From NCBI GenBank assembly GCA_013151415.1, contig JAADII010000063.1, forward strand, positions 1 through 46,523: DNA of 46,523 nucleotides. The letters run 5' to 3'. Positions 1 through 8,321 of this stretch are shown piece after piece (the first letter of the stretch is position 1; every line of letters begins with the position of its first letter). This DNA comes from Chloroflexota bacterium. GTDB lineage: Bacteria; Chloroflexota; Anaerolineae; J102. Both the position numbers and the translations under genes were made by a program. The notes under the pieces are model-generated. The model was not told the origin of the DNA, made no database searches, and worked only from the letters and a program-made list of their open reading frames with translations.

Positions 1-38
1 CTTTATGCCACTTCCCGCCGGGTTACTCGCTCCCATCC

Positions 39-70
39 GACGATAGGACGATGGGACGATAGGACGAAAG
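39..70. repeat. Octamer tandem array GACGATRR
   Basis: Four 8-bp units (GACGATAG, GACGATGG, GACGATAG, GACGAAAG) in a row. The same family recurs at 3394-3425, 5090-5120, 21134-21149, 29992-30011, 37496-37520, 40030-40092 and 41218-41233, always outside or at the very edge of genes. Function unknown. Confidence 0.9.
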
Positions 71-74
71 CCTC

Positions 75-98
75 CCTCTCAACCTCAACCTCAACCTC
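75..98. repeat. Hexamer tandem array CTCAAC
   Basis: About four tandem copies of CTCAAC, directly followed by the heptamer array. The reverse-complement family (GGTTAA/GGTTGA) is seen at 37440-37490. Function unknown. Confidence 0.8.
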
Positions 99-147
99 CC
101 CAATACCCAGTATCCAATATCCAGTATCCAATACCCCAATACCCAGT
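99..147. repeat. Heptamer tandem array YCCARTA
   Basis: Seven units of CCCAATA/CCCAGTA/TCCAATA/TCCAGTA. The last unit runs into the ATG of the permease gene at 148, so no ordinary Shine-Dalgarno sequence lies in front of that start. Other arrays of this family are at 1428-1480, 8428-8540 and 24640-24752. Confidence 0.9.
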
Positions 148-1263
148 ATGCGCCAAATCCTCAACCTCACCTGGAAAGAACTGCTGCAATTGCGCCGCGA
201 TAGGTTTTTGCTGCTTTTTCTCATCATCGCGCCCACATTGCAGTTGGTCTTCCTGACCATGAACACCTCGCGCGGGATACGCGAGTTGCCCCTTGCGGTG
301 CTCGATCTCGATCAGAGCGCGGCCAGCCGCGAGCTCATCGCCAAGCTGGACGCCACCGACGAGATGCAGGCGCTCTATTTCCCTGCGGATCGCGAGACCC
401 TGCACGCGCTGTTGGATTCGGGTCAGGTCAAGGTGGGGGTGGTCATTCCGCCGGGGTTCGAGCGCGATTTCCTGGGCCAGACCCCGCGTCCCGCCCAAGT
501 GCAGGCCATCATCGACGGCACGAACATTATCGTGGGTGCGAACGGCGGGCCTATCATTCAGGGCGTGGTCAACGAGATGGTGAAACGTCATCTCGACCAG
601 GCCGCGGACGTGGACCCAGGCGGCGTGCGCGTGCTCACGGCCGCGCTCTTCAACCCGGCCTTCGATTACCGCTGGTTCTCCCTGCCCTCGATGGTCGCGT
701 TCATCACCTACCAGGTGGCCCTGGTCGTCGCGGCCACCGGTTTCGTGCGCGAAAAAGAGTTGGGCACATTGGAGCAATTGATGATCACGCCCATCCGACG
801 CACCGAGCTGATCGTGGGCAAGGCCCTGCCCGCGATCGTGGTGGGCGTGGGCAACTTCCTGCTCCTGCTGGCGGTGCAAACCTACGTGTTCGATGTGCCC
901 ATGCGCGGGGATTTGGGCTTGCTGTTGGGGCTGGCCGCGTTGTTCGTGGTGGCGGTCGTCGCCCAGGGGACCATCATCTCCGTGCTCACCCAGACCCAAC
1001 AACAGGCCGTGCTTTTGGTTTTTCTCGTGGCCATTCTCGAGGTCACCATCAGCGGCTATTTGTTGCCCATCGAGAACATGCCGCTGATCATGCGAGGGCT
1101 GGCCGAAATCTCCGCGCTCCAGCATTTCATGACCATCATGCGCGCGGTCACCCTGCGCGGCGCGGACCTGGCCATGATCGCGCCCCACGCGCTGGCCATC
1201 GCCGCGTTCGCGCTCGCGGCCAACGCCTTCGCCTGGCGAGCCTTCACCCGTACAGAGCAGTAA
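148..1263 (+). CDS. ABC-2 type multidrug exporter permease (YbhS/YbhR-like)
   Basis: This 371-residue protein is an ABC-2 permease, the membrane channel of an efflux pump. One hydrophobic helix lies near residues 18-38. A long extracytoplasmic loop (about 45-180) follows, and then five or six membrane segments. The conserved stretch FVREKELGTLEQL, just after the second helix, is typical of the family. The two ATPase genes and HlyD-type adaptors downstream complete a Ybh-like system. Such pumps usually need two permeases, and the partner is probably upstream of the window. The ATG is embedded in the end of a heptamer array, so the start rests on the conserved N-terminus rather than on a ribosome-binding site. 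Confidence 0.9.
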   Translation: MRQILNLTWKELLQLRRDRFLLLFLIIAPTLQLVFLTMNTSRGIRELPLAVLDLDQSAASRELIAKLDATDEMQALYFPADRETLHALLDSGQVKVGVVIPPGFERDFLGQTPRPAQVQAIIDGTNIIVGANGGPIIQGVVNEMVKRHLDQAADVDPGGVRVLTAALFNPAFDYRWFSLPSMVAFITYQVALVVAATGFVREKELGTLEQLMITPIRRTELIVGKALPAIVVGVGNFLLLLAVQTYVFDVPMRGDLGLLLGLAALFVVAVVAQGTIISVLTQTQQQAVLLVFLVAILEVTISGYLLPIENMPLIMRGLAEISALQHFMTIMRAVTLRGADLAMIAPHALAIAAFALAANAFAWRAFTRTEQ

Positions 1264-1286
1264 CGTAGTATCCAGTATTAGCTTCA

Positions 1287-1425
1287 CTGAAAAAAGGTTC
1301 ACTGCCGAGCACGCGGAGGACGCAGAGAGGAAAATGAAGTGAATTGAGCCATGTTTTTCTCTTAAAACTCCCACTTTTTCTCTGTGCTCTCAGCGAACTC
1401 AGCGGTGGAATAGCTTTTTTCAAGA
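1287..1425. repeat. MITE-like element with long imperfect inverted termini
   Basis: The left arm (about 1287-1334) and right arm (about 1375-1425) are imperfect reverse complements. The shared pattern is GAAAAAAG, TTC-AC-GC-GAG, CGC-GAG, CAGAGA. The inside is AT-rich and has no reading frame. It separates the permease from the first ATPase. It resembles the CGCGGAGACGCAGAG-type dispersed repeats known from many bacterial genomes (recalled, not searched). No transposase is present. Confidence 0.55.
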
Positions 1426-1427
1426 AA

Positions 1428-1480
1428 TCCAGTATTCAATACCCAATACCCAATATCCAGTATCCAATACCCAATATCCA
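1428..1480. repeat. Heptamer tandem array YCCARTA
   Basis: About seven units of the YCCARTA family, ending nine bases before the ATG of the first ATPase gene. A stray copy lies at 1268-1279, on the other side of the MITE-like element. Confidence 0.85.
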
Positions 1481-1488
1481 CCCCCCTC

Positions 1489-2415
1489 ATGTCCACCATC
1501 CACTGCCAGCAGCTCGTGCGTCGATTCAACCATGTCACCGCGGTCGCGGGCGTTGATCTCGATATCGCGTCCGGCGAGATCTACGGTCTCATCGGGCCGG
1601 ACGGCGCGGGCAAGACCACGACCCTGCGCATGTTGGCGGGCGTGCTGCGGCCCACGTCCGGTCGGGTGGAGGTGGCCGGGTTCGACGTGGCTCGGTCGCC
1701 CGAAAGCATTCGCCATCTCGTGGGCTACATGCCCCAACATTTCAGCCTCTACGGCGACCTTTCGGTGCGCGAGAATCTGGAATTCTACGCCGACATCTTC
1801 GGCGTGACCGGTCATGACCGGCGTGAGCGCATCGGGCGGCTGTTGCGCTTCGCGCGACTCGAACAGTTCCAGACCCGGGCCGCGGCCAAGCTCTCGGGCG
1901 GTATGAAGAAGAAGCTTGCGCTGGCCTGCGCGCTCATCCACCAGCCCCAGGTCCTGCTCCTCGACGAACCCACCAACGGCGTGGACCCGGTCAGCCGCCG
2001 CGAGTTTTGGGACATCCTCAGCGAGCTTCATGTCGAGGGGGTGACCATCCTCGTGACCACGCCCTACATGGACGAAGCCGAGCGTTGCCAGCGCGTGGGA
2101 CTCATGCATCGCGGAAAGATCATCCGCCAGGGCGAGCCGGAGGCTCTGCGCCGCCTGGTCCCGGGCGAAATGCTGGCCGTGTATGCGCCCGATCCCATGC
2201 AGGCCGAGGCCATCTTGCCCCGGTTCCCGGACTATCTCGGCCATCAGGTCTATGGCGACCGGCTGCATGTCTTCGTCGCGGACGCGGTCCGGACAAAGCC
2301 CCAGCTCGAACAGTTCCTCCAGGCTGAGGGCGTCCCCTTCACCCGAATCTATCCCGACGAACCCCGTCTCGAAGAAGCCTTCATCCACATCATCGAACAG
2401 GCGCGCAGCGAATGA
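1489..2415 (+). CDS. ABC transporter ATP-binding protein, first subunit
   Basis: This 308-residue protein is the first nucleotide-binding subunit of the efflux pump. Walker A is GPDGAGKTT (residues 36-44), the Q-loop is near 83, the signature is a normal LSGG (135-138), and Walker B is LLLDE (156-160). The switch-region histidine, normally in STHYMDEAE, is a proline here (P192 in TTPYMDEAE). This predicts weak hydrolysis at the site built on this Walker A. The C-terminal 90 residues form the usual CcmA/YbhF-like extension. The stop overlaps the next start (ATGA), so the two ATPases are probably translated together in equal amounts. In E. coli YbhF both units are one chain; here they are split. 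Confidence 0.93.
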   Translation: MSTIHCQQLVRRFNHVTAVAGVDLDIASGEIYGLIGPDGAGKTTTLRMLAGVLRPTSGRVEVAGFDVARSPESIRHLVGYMPQHFSLYGDLSVRENLEFYADIFGVTGHDRRERIGRLLRFARLEQFQTRAAAKLSGGMKKKLALACALIHQPQVLLLDEPTNGVDPVSRREFWDILSELHVEGVTILVTTPYMDEAERCQRVGLMHRGKIIRQGEPEALRRLVPGEMLAVYAPDPMQAEAILPRFPDYLGHQVYGDRLHVFVADAVRTKPQLEQFLQAEGVPFTRIYPDEPRLEEAFIHIIEQARSE

Positions 2416-3350
2416 GTTCATCGTCATCTATGTCCCCTCCCGCCGTCACCGTCCACAACCTGACCAAAAAATTCGGCGATTTCACAGCCGTCGATCATAT
2501 CAGCTTCGAGGTGCGCCGCGGCGAGATTTTCGGCTTCCTCGGGCCCAACGGCTCCGGCAAGACCACCACCATCCGCATGTTGTTGGGATTGTTGCCGGCC
2601 ACCGAGGGCGAGATGCGCGTGCTCGACATCGACGTGACGCGGCATCCCTCGGCCATCGCCCGCCGCGTGGGCTACATGAGCCAGAAATTCAGCCTCTACC
2701 CCGACCTGACCGTGGATGAAAATCTGCGCTTCTATGGCCGCACCTATGGCCTGTCCGGTCGGGCGCTGAAGCAGCGTCGGGCCGAGGTGCTGGCTCTCAT
2801 CGGCCTGGAGCGGCAACGAAACCAGATCACGGCCAGCCTGGCCGGGGGCTGGAAACAGCGTCTGGCCCTGGCCGCGGCCATCATCCACCAGCCCGAACTG
2901 CTCTTTCTGGACGAACCCACCGCGGGCGTGGACCCCGTTAGTCGGCGCAATTTTTGGCGCTTGCTCTACCAACTGGCCGCGGCCAACACGACCATCTTCG
3001 TGACCACGCATTACATGGACGAGGCCGAGCAATGCCATCGCCTGGCTTTCATCAACAACGGCAAGCTCATCGCCGACGGTTCGCCGGGTGAGATCAAGCG
3101 ATCCTACATGGCCGGACAGGTGGCCGAGATTACGTGCGAGCATCCGCAGCGGGCGTTGCGAGCCTTGCGCCGGATGGACCTGGGCGAGGTCGCGCTCTAC
3201 GGCGATCGCATCCACGTGGCCTGCCCCGACCTGAACCAACGCCGACCGGAAATCGAGGAGACGCTCAGGCGGGCGGATGTGGGTCGTTTCGAGATTAGAA
3301 TGATCCCGCCATCGCTGGAGGATGTGTTTATTGCTAAAGTCCGAGACTAA
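2412..3350 (+). CDS. ABC transporter ATP-binding protein, second subunit
   Basis: This 312-residue protein is the second nucleotide-binding subunit. Walker A is GPNGSGKTT (residues 44-52), Walker B is LLFLDE (163-168), and the switch histidine is present (H200 in TTHYMDEAE). The signature motif is LAGG (143-146) in place of LSGG. Paired with the first subunit, the altered signature faces the Walker site that lacks its switch histidine, giving one normal and one degenerate ATP site. The start overlaps the upstream stop by four bases. Confidence 0.93.
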   Translation: MSSSSSMSPPAVTVHNLTKKFGDFTAVDHISFEVRRGEIFGFLGPNGSGKTTTIRMLLGLLPATEGEMRVLDIDVTRHPSAIARRVGYMSQKFSLYPDLTVDENLRFYGRTYGLSGRALKQRRAEVLALIGLERQRNQITASLAGGWKQRLALAAAIIHQPELLFLDEPTAGVDPVSRRNFWRLLYQLAAANTTIFVTTHYMDEAEQCHRLAFINNGKLIADGSPGEIKRSYMAGQVAEITCEHPQRALRALRRMDLGEVALYGDRIHVACPDLNQRRPEIEETLRRADVGRFEIRMIPPSLEDVFIAKVRD

Positions 3351-3735
3351 ACCGAGGCTATTTGAGGCCAAAATGGCTGAGCCATGAAAGGATGACGATA
3401 GGACGATGAGACGATGGGACGATGAGCGCTTGTCTAGCAACGGCCCCTTTTCATCATTGCCGGAACAAGGCCGCGACGATCCCCAATGTCCATGAAATCG
3501 TCCGTCGAGAGACACATTACAGACAATAAAATGTTTCACGGCAAAAATCAATGTTTCACGATGTTTCACGCATGTTTCGCGACAATTAGAGTTATAAATA
3601 TGCGATAAAACTAAAATGCATAAATATTGCATGCAATCACACATAATTAGTGGTACTGCACAGCACTTAGCGATTTATCGACAATAAATCAGAAAATACT
3701 AAATTTTTCACGACACGCAAGCAAAGTGCCAACTT
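3351..3735. other. AT-rich intergenic region with direct repeats
   Basis: This 385-base gap is far richer in A and T than its surroundings. It starts with an octamer array (3394-3425). Four copies of ATGTTTCACG (the last ATGTTTCGCG) follow at 3531-3540, 3551-3560, 3561-3570 and 3572-3581. Then comes an AT-rich stretch likely to hold the promoter for the first HlyD gene. No credible reading frame was seen. Confidence 0.6.
3531..3581 (+). promoter_or_regulatory. Fourfold ATGTTTCACG direct repeat, candidate operator
   Basis: Four near-identical 10-base copies upstream of the HlyD gene. Each contains TGTTTCAC, which is half of the ParB site parS, but no complete palindrome is present. A repressor or activator site for the efflux adaptor is an equally good reading. 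Confidence 0.35.
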
Positions 3736-5049
3736 ATGCCTCTAAAACGACGAATCCCCATTCTCATTTTCCTTTTCCTCCTCACGGCCTGCGCCGCGCC
3801 CTGGCGTGAAAAGGAGACCGGCCCCGTGCGCTTAACCGGGTTCATCGAAGCGGCCTCTGTGGAGGTGGCTCCGGAAATCGCCGGGCGGCTGGTCGAGGTC
3901 GCGGTGGACGAGGGGGACCCCGTGGCCGCGGGCCAGGTGGTCGCGCGGCTCGATGACGAGCAACTGCGCCTGCAACTGGCTTTGGCCGAAGCCGAGGTGA
4001 ACGAGGCCGAAGCGCGACTGGCGCAATTGCAGCACGCGGTGCGCGAGGTGGACGTGGCCCTGGCCGAAGCGCAGGTGAAGCAGGCCGAAGTGGCTTTGGC
4101 CGCGGCCAATCAGGCCCTGGCCGACGCGGTCCGCCTGCGCGACAATCCGCAAATGCTGGATGTGCAGATCGCCCAGGCTCGCGCGGCGTTGGATGAAGCC
4201 AAAGCCCACGCGCGCGCGGCCGAGTATCAGGCTCAGGCTGCGGACCTGGAGGCCGAGATGTGGGGCGTCATCGTGCAGGATTTGCGCGACGGCGTGGATG
4301 TGAAGCTGCCCACGGGCGGCGTCATCACCGTGGACGCGCCGCCCGAAAAGCTGGACTACGCCAATCAGCAGTGGAATCTGGCCAGCCAGGCCGCGTGGGC
4401 CGCGTGGGAGGATGTGGACGCGGCCAAGGCCGCGGTGAAGCAGGCCCAAACCGCGCTTGATGATTTGCTTCGCATGAAAGAGAATCCGCAAGAGGCCGAG
4501 GCGCAGGTGGTGGCCGCGACCAACGCCCGCGACGAGGCCCGCTCCGCGCTGGAGCAGGCGCGCGCACAATTGGATGCAGTGTCCGCGGGGCCCTCTCAGG
4601 AGCAGATCGACGCGGCCGAGGCCGCGGTCGTGCAAGCGCGAGCGCAGCGCGATGCATTGGCCGCGCAAATAGAGAAAACCGCGCTCGTCGCGCCTGTGGA
4701 TGGCCTCGTCTCCGCGCGATATCGCTCGAGCGGCGAGGTCATCGGCCCCAGCCAATCCTTGCTCACCATCGCCCAACCAGACGCGCTGGAAATCACCATC
4801 TTCGCGCCCGCGCAGTTATTGGATTCGTTCGCGGTGGGCGACACGCTTCCTCTGGTGGTGGACGCCGCGGCCGGTCGCCGGTTCTCGGCCCGCGTGCTCG
4901 AAATCCGCGACGAGCCGGAATTCACCCTGCGCCGCTCACAAAACGTGGCCGAACGCGCGGATTCGGTCTACGCGGTGCGTCTGCTCATACTCGACTCCGA
5001 CCCCCTCCTCCGCCCCGGCTTGCCCGCCGATATTCTCATTGAACCATAA
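3736..5049 (+). CDS. HlyD-family membrane fusion lipoprotein (YbhG-like)
   Basis: This 437-residue protein is the periplasmic-adaptor type subunit of the ABC exporter. It begins with a lipoprotein signal peptide (hydrophobic 8-17, lipobox LTAC with Cys19). A biotinyl-lipoyl half-domain follows at about 40-75 (AGRLVEVAVDEGD). Next is a very long Ala/Glu/Gln-rich coiled-coil hairpin (about 75-310). The second lipoyl half (LVAPVDGLVSARY) and a beta-barrel domain complete it. In a cell without a classical outer membrane such adaptors act on the outer face of the membrane. It is probably transcribed from the AT-rich region upstream, separately from or in addition to the ATPase genes. Confidence 0.9.
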   Translation: MPLKRRIPILIFLFLLTACAAPWREKETGPVRLTGFIEAASVEVAPEIAGRLVEVAVDEGDPVAAGQVVARLDDEQLRLQLALAEAEVNEAEARLAQLQHAVREVDVALAEAQVKQAEVALAAANQALADAVRLRDNPQMLDVQIAQARAALDEAKAHARAAEYQAQAADLEAEMWGVIVQDLRDGVDVKLPTGGVITVDAPPEKLDYANQQWNLASQAAWAAWEDVDAAKAAVKQAQTALDDLLRMKENPQEAEAQVVAATNARDEARSALEQARAQLDAVSAGPSQEQIDAAEAAVVQARAQRDALAAQIEKTALVAPVDGLVSARYRSSGEVIGPSQSLLTIAQPDALEITIFAPAQLLDSFAVGDTLPLVVDAAAGRRFSARVLEIRDEPEFTLRRSQNVAERADSVYAVRLLILDSDPLLRPGLPADILIEP

Positions 5050-5089
5050 GACGTCCACAGACCCGCCCGCAGCGGATAGCGATGAAGAT

Positions 5090-5120
5090 GACGATGGGAC
5101 GATAAGACGATGGACGATAG
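5090..5120. repeat. Octamer tandem array GACGATRR
   Basis: About four units between the first HlyD gene and the end of the BrnA gene. Same family as 39-70. Confidence 0.85.
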
Positions 5121-5164
5121 AAACCGCCAACCCCCATCGACTCATCGTCTGTTATCGAACCAGC

Positions 5165-5383
5165 TCAACGCCGCGGCATGGTCTCGATCAAGGCTCGCAA
5201 CACGCGATTGACCTCCTCAGATGAAGAGAACACCTCGGCCACATCTGGATCTAAAACAACCATGAGCGTATCCGAAGACAAATCGCGAGCAAAGCGATTC
5301 GGCTTCGCCTTAGCGTAGTCGAAGTGATACTCTTCCTGCAATTCGTCCTCATCCACGGAAGATTCGATATCGATGGTCTTCAT
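5165..5383 (-). CDS. brnA: BrnA-like antitoxin
   Basis: This 72-residue protein is encoded just after, and overlapping, a BrnT-type toxin. The motif YAKAKPNRFA near the N-terminus is typical of BrnA/DUF4415-like antitoxins. The C-terminal half (VVLDPDVAEVFSSSEEVNRVLRAL, split by short loops) fits a ribbon-helix-helix DNA-binding fold. The ATG at 5383 is preferred over one at 5437 because it matches the family start and reduces the overlap with the toxin to 35 bases. It should bind and neutralise BrnT and repress the operon. Confidence 0.75.
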   Translation of the reverse strand: MKTIDIESSVDEDELQEEYHFDYAKAKPNRFARDLSSDTLMVVLDPDVAEVFSSSEEVNRVLRALIETMPRR

Positions 5384-5648
5384 AATCTTGTCGCTCCCGT
5401 TTGGTCGCCTTTCGTGCGCTGATAATTCGAATGGCATGTTCGCGCTCTACAAAACTGACGACAAGGACACGATTCTTGTCGGAATACCCAATGATCAGTT
5501 CCCGAAGCTCAAATAAAGAGTGAGCCTCATCATCAAAAATAAGCGCCAGAGGATCTCGAAACACGGAAGAAGCTTCTTCGAAAGTCACGTCATGTTTCTC
5601 TTTGTTTCTGGCGGCTTTGCGAGCGCTCCATTCGAAGTGATGTGTCAT
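5349..5648 (-). CDS. brnT: BrnT-family toxin (DUF497)
   Basis: This 99-residue protein has the hallmark start of BrnT toxins: FEWSARKAARNKEKHDVTF, followed by EEASSVFRDP, then RVLVVSFVERE and a final IRIISARKATKRERQDYE. BrnT is a small RelE-fold ribonuclease that inhibits translation until bound by BrnA. The pair lies on the opposite strand between two efflux-adaptor genes, as expected of a mobile module inserted into an operon. Confidence 0.88.
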   Translation of the reverse strand: MTHHFEWSARKAARNKEKHDVTFEEASSVFRDPLALIFDDEAHSLFELRELIIGYSDKNRVLVVSFVEREHAIRIISARKATKRERQDYEDHRYRIFRG

Positions 5649-5747
5649 AGCAGTTCTCTAACGGAGCCGTCTTATAGGGCGACTCAATTATATCAGACGA
5701 GCACTTTACAGCCAAACAAGCTGTAAACCCATCTAACCAGGTGCGTT

Positions 5748-7073
5748 ATGCAACGATTTCTTTCCTCCCTCCTGATTCTTCTCATTCTCTTCCTCATCCT
5801 GGCCGGAGCCGCGTTGTGGCTGATTCCCGACCAGGCGGAGCAAACCTGGCGCGCGGCCGGATTGTCCCCGGAGCCGCTGGACCAGGCCATGATCTGGCTG
5901 GGGAATGCGCCCGCGCGCGAGGATGAGGTCATCCGCTTGTGGGGCGTATTCGAGGTGCGCGAGCACTACGCCATGAGCGAGATCCCCGGCCGCGCAGCGC
6001 GAGTCCTGGCCGAGGAGGGGGATAGGGTTGAAAAGGGCCAACCGCTGGTCGAGCTGGAAACGCAGACCATCGAGGCCGACATCCACACAGCCGAAGAAGC
6101 GGTGCACGCGGCGCAGGCTGCACGCGAGGCCGCGGCCGCTCCGCCCGACGAGACGGTGATCGCCCTGGCCGAAAGCGCGGTGGCCGCGGCCGAAACCCGG
6201 CTGGAAAACGCCCAACGCAGCCTGGAACAGGCCCGATCTGAGCTGGAAAATCCGCTCGAACTGGACGCGCAAATCAACGAAATCGCGGCCAGCATCCCCG
6301 CAGCCGAGGCGGCCGTGGGTCGGGCCGAAGCCAATCTCAAGCAAGTCGAGGTGATGCTGGAAGAGGCGCGGCGCGATATGTCGCGCGAGGGGCAATATCA
6401 ACAACGCATCCTGGAAAAGCAAAAGGCCGCGGCCGAAGCTGAACTAGAGGCCGCGCGTGTTCGCGTCCAGGGCTTGCGAAGAACGCTGGCCCTGCTAAAA
6501 GCCGTGCGCGAGAACCCCATCGCCTTGCAGGCGAGCGTGAACGCGGCCGAGTATGAAGTGACCCTGGCCCAGGCCGCGCTGGATGTGGCCAAAGCGCAAC
6601 GCGCGGTCGCGACCGAACCGCCCTCGCGCCAAACCGTGGCCGTGGCCGATGCAGGCGTCAAGAAAGCCCAGGCCGCGCTGGCCCTCGCTCGCTGGCCCTT
6701 GAAGCGAGCGACCATCCTCGCGCCGGCCGATGGCCGCGTGCTCATGCGGGCCATCGAACCCGGCGAAACCGTGACGCCCGGCCAGGCCCTGATCACCATC
6801 GCTGACACCACCCAACTCGACCTGCGCGCCTACGTCGCTCAGCAAGACCTGCATCGCGTGCAGGTGGGAGACCGGCTGCGCATCGAGACCCCGGCCGCGA
6901 ACGAGCCTGTGTTCGGAACCGTTTATTTCATCGCCGACGAAGCTCAGTTCCGCCCCACCAATGTGCTCGATCCCCAGGAACGGGGCGAGATTGTGTTCCT
7001 GATCAAACTCCGCGCGCCCAACGAGGCCGGCATCCTTAAACCGGGCATGCCGGCCGAGGTTGTCTTGCCTTGA
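5748..7073 (+). CDS. HlyD-family efflux adaptor protein, second copy
   Basis: This 441-residue protein has an N-terminal membrane anchor (residues 5-25, no lipobox). A lipoyl half-motif follows at 75-105 (GRAARVLAEEGDRVEKGQPL), then a long Ala/Glu-rich coiled coil (about 110-320) and the second lipoyl half (ILAPADGRVLMRAIEPGE). It is related in design to the lipoprotein at 3736 but diverged. The two probably serve the same ABC-2 pump or its paralogue. It lies downstream of the BrnTA insertion and ends in a UGA stop, showing that UGA is a normal stop in this genome. Confidence 0.88.
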   Translation: MQRFLSSLLILLILFLILAGAALWLIPDQAEQTWRAAGLSPEPLDQAMIWLGNAPAREDEVIRLWGVFEVREHYAMSEIPGRAARVLAEEGDRVEKGQPLVELETQTIEADIHTAEEAVHAAQAAREAAAAPPDETVIALAESAVAAAETRLENAQRSLEQARSELENPLELDAQINEIAASIPAAEAAVGRAEANLKQVEVMLEEARRDMSREGQYQQRILEKQKAAAEAELEAARVRVQGLRRTLALLKAVRENPIALQASVNAAEYEVTLAQAALDVAKAQRAVATEPPSRQTVAVADAGVKKAQAALALARWPLKRATILAPADGRVLMRAIEPGETVTPGQALITIADTTQLDLRAYVAQQDLHRVQVGDRLRIETPAANEPVFGTVYFIADEAQFRPTNVLDPQERGEIVFLIKLRAPNEAGILKPGMPAEVVLP

Positions 7074-7162
7074 TGTTTTTTCCCTTTCAACAAATTGATG
7101 TATAATATTTGCACCATTTATTTACATCTAGAAAACGCATCATCTTTTTACCAGAGATTACC

Positions 7163-7450
7163 ATGGAAACCAAACGCATCAATGTCACATTCCCCACCAA
7201 TCTACTGGACGAACTGCGTTGGTTGTTGCCGCCCCGAGAACGCAACCGTTTCATCGTCGAAGCTACGGCCGAAGCGTTGCGCAGACGAAAGCTTGCCGAA
7301 GCGCTCAGGCAACTGCGAGAGGATGGCCCGGCCTGGTCAGAGGAAGATCATCCCGAACTAAGGACCGCAGCCGATGTCGAACGCTACACACGCGCCATGC
7401 GCGAGGGGTGGCGAGCAATAGGCTGGAATGCGGACATAGAAAATGATTAA
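7163..7450 (+). CDS. Antitoxin of a VapBC-type pair
   Basis: This 95-residue protein starts with METKRINVTFPTNLLDELR. That fits a ribbon-helix-helix N-terminus (beta strand INVTFP, then helices). The remaining two thirds are charged and probably bind the toxin. The ATG at 7163 is chosen over one at 7109 because the fold begins there. The PIN-domain toxin follows 21 bases later. Confidence 0.7.
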   Translation: METKRINVTFPTNLLDELRWLLPPRERNRFIVEATAEALRRRKLAEALRQLREDGPAWSEEDHPELRTAADVERYTRAMREGWRAIGWNADIEND

Positions 7451-7471
7451 GCGGGAAACGGGATACAAATC

Positions 7472-7867
7472 ATGAGCGCCTATCTTCTGGACACAAACAT
7501 TCTCATTCTCGCACTACGCCGACAGGAATCCGCGTTGAATCTTCTAGGGTCCTTTCATCAAGAAAACGCGCAACTATTCATCTCATCGATCACGCGTTCA
7601 GAAATCAGGGCCGGGATGCATCCTCATGAAGCAACGCGCACCGATTTGTTACTGGACTCCTTTATCACCTTATCAGTCGATGCAAGAATCGCTGATCTGG
7701 CCGGAACATGGGTATATGAATATGCTCGCCGCGGAATTCAACTGACCATTCCAGACGCGATCATTGCCGCCACCGCGCACCTTTACGATCTTACCCTGGT
7801 GACTACAAACCAAAAACACTTCCCCATGCCTGAAGTGCGCTGTCAACCATTTGCGCCCTTCAGCTAG
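7472..7867 (+). CDS. PIN-domain ribonuclease toxin (VapC family)
   Basis: This 131-residue protein shows the VapC layout. Acidic residues are D7 (YLLDTNILI), E44 (TRSEIRAG) and D95 (LTIPDAIIAATA), and the last motif is TTNQKHF. VapC toxins are magnesium-dependent RNases that cut tRNA or rRNA. It pairs with the antitoxin immediately upstream and ends eight bases into the convergent gene at 7860. Confidence 0.9.
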   Translation: MSAYLLDTNILILALRRQESALNLLGSFHQENAQLFISSITRSEIRAGMHPHEATRTDLLLDSFITLSVDARIADLAGTWVYEYARRGIQLTIPDAIIAATAHLYDLTLVTTNQKHFPMPEVRCQPFAPFS

Positions 7868-8312
7868 GGGTCGATTCATCATCACCCGCAGCGGGTTGCG
7901 CTTCTTCGCCTGACCCTGCTTTCTCCGCGCGGGCGATGACCTCGTCTAGCTCGCGGTTCAGCGTGCGCAGACCTTTTAACAGCCCTTCGCGAATCTCTTG
8001 CGTGACCTTGCTGCTGCGCACGGTTTCCACCACTTTGCCCGTCTGCTCGGTCAGTTCTTTGGTCACGTCCGAGGAACGGGCCTTGTTGATGGCCTCGTTC
8101 ACCTCGCTCACCGCGGTCTGGAATCCCTCGCGCAGCTCCTGCTCCAGTTCATAGCGTTGGGGACTTTCCAGCGTGGAGCGCACCAGTGCGGCCAGACGCT
8201 TGCCCAGCGCGCTGAATTCCGCCACCACATCGGCCTGCTTGCCCGCGTCGCGGGCCTCGGTTTCGGGGGTTTCGACGGTCGGTTCGGGTCGGGGGGTTTG
8301 GTTTTCGTTCAT
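7860..8312 (-). CDS. Hypothetical helical protein
   Basis: This 150-residue soluble protein is not recognised. A Pro/Glu-rich N-terminus (1-30) leads into long amphipathic helices (30-130) with repeated phrases, [20 protein letters not shown] and [12 protein letters not shown]. These recall apolipoprotein- or LEA-like repeats. The C-terminus is acidic and disordered. There are no membrane segments or cysteines. It could be a surface-binding or membrane-associated coiled-coil protein. Confidence 0.7.
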   Translation of the reverse strand: MNENQTPRPEPTVETPETEARDAGKQADVVAEFSALGKRLAALVRSTLESPQRYELEQELREGFQTAVSEVNEAINKARSSDVTKELTEQTGKVVETVRSSKVTQEIREGLLKGLRTLNRELDEVIARAEKAGSGEEAQPAAGDDESTPS

Positions 8313-8321
8313 GGTTTCCTC

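Noticed and set aside
1-38. Tail of an upstream gene at the window start
   Set aside because: No frame with recognisable family sequence ends here; too short to judge.
91-1374. Antisense frame of 427 codons under the permease
   Set aside because: Repetitive His/Gly/Asp content and an end running through heptamer repeats; the sense strand encodes a clear ABC-2 permease.
3531-3581. Complete chromosomal parS site
   Set aside because: Only half-sites in direct orientation; no TGTTTCACGTGAAACA palindrome.
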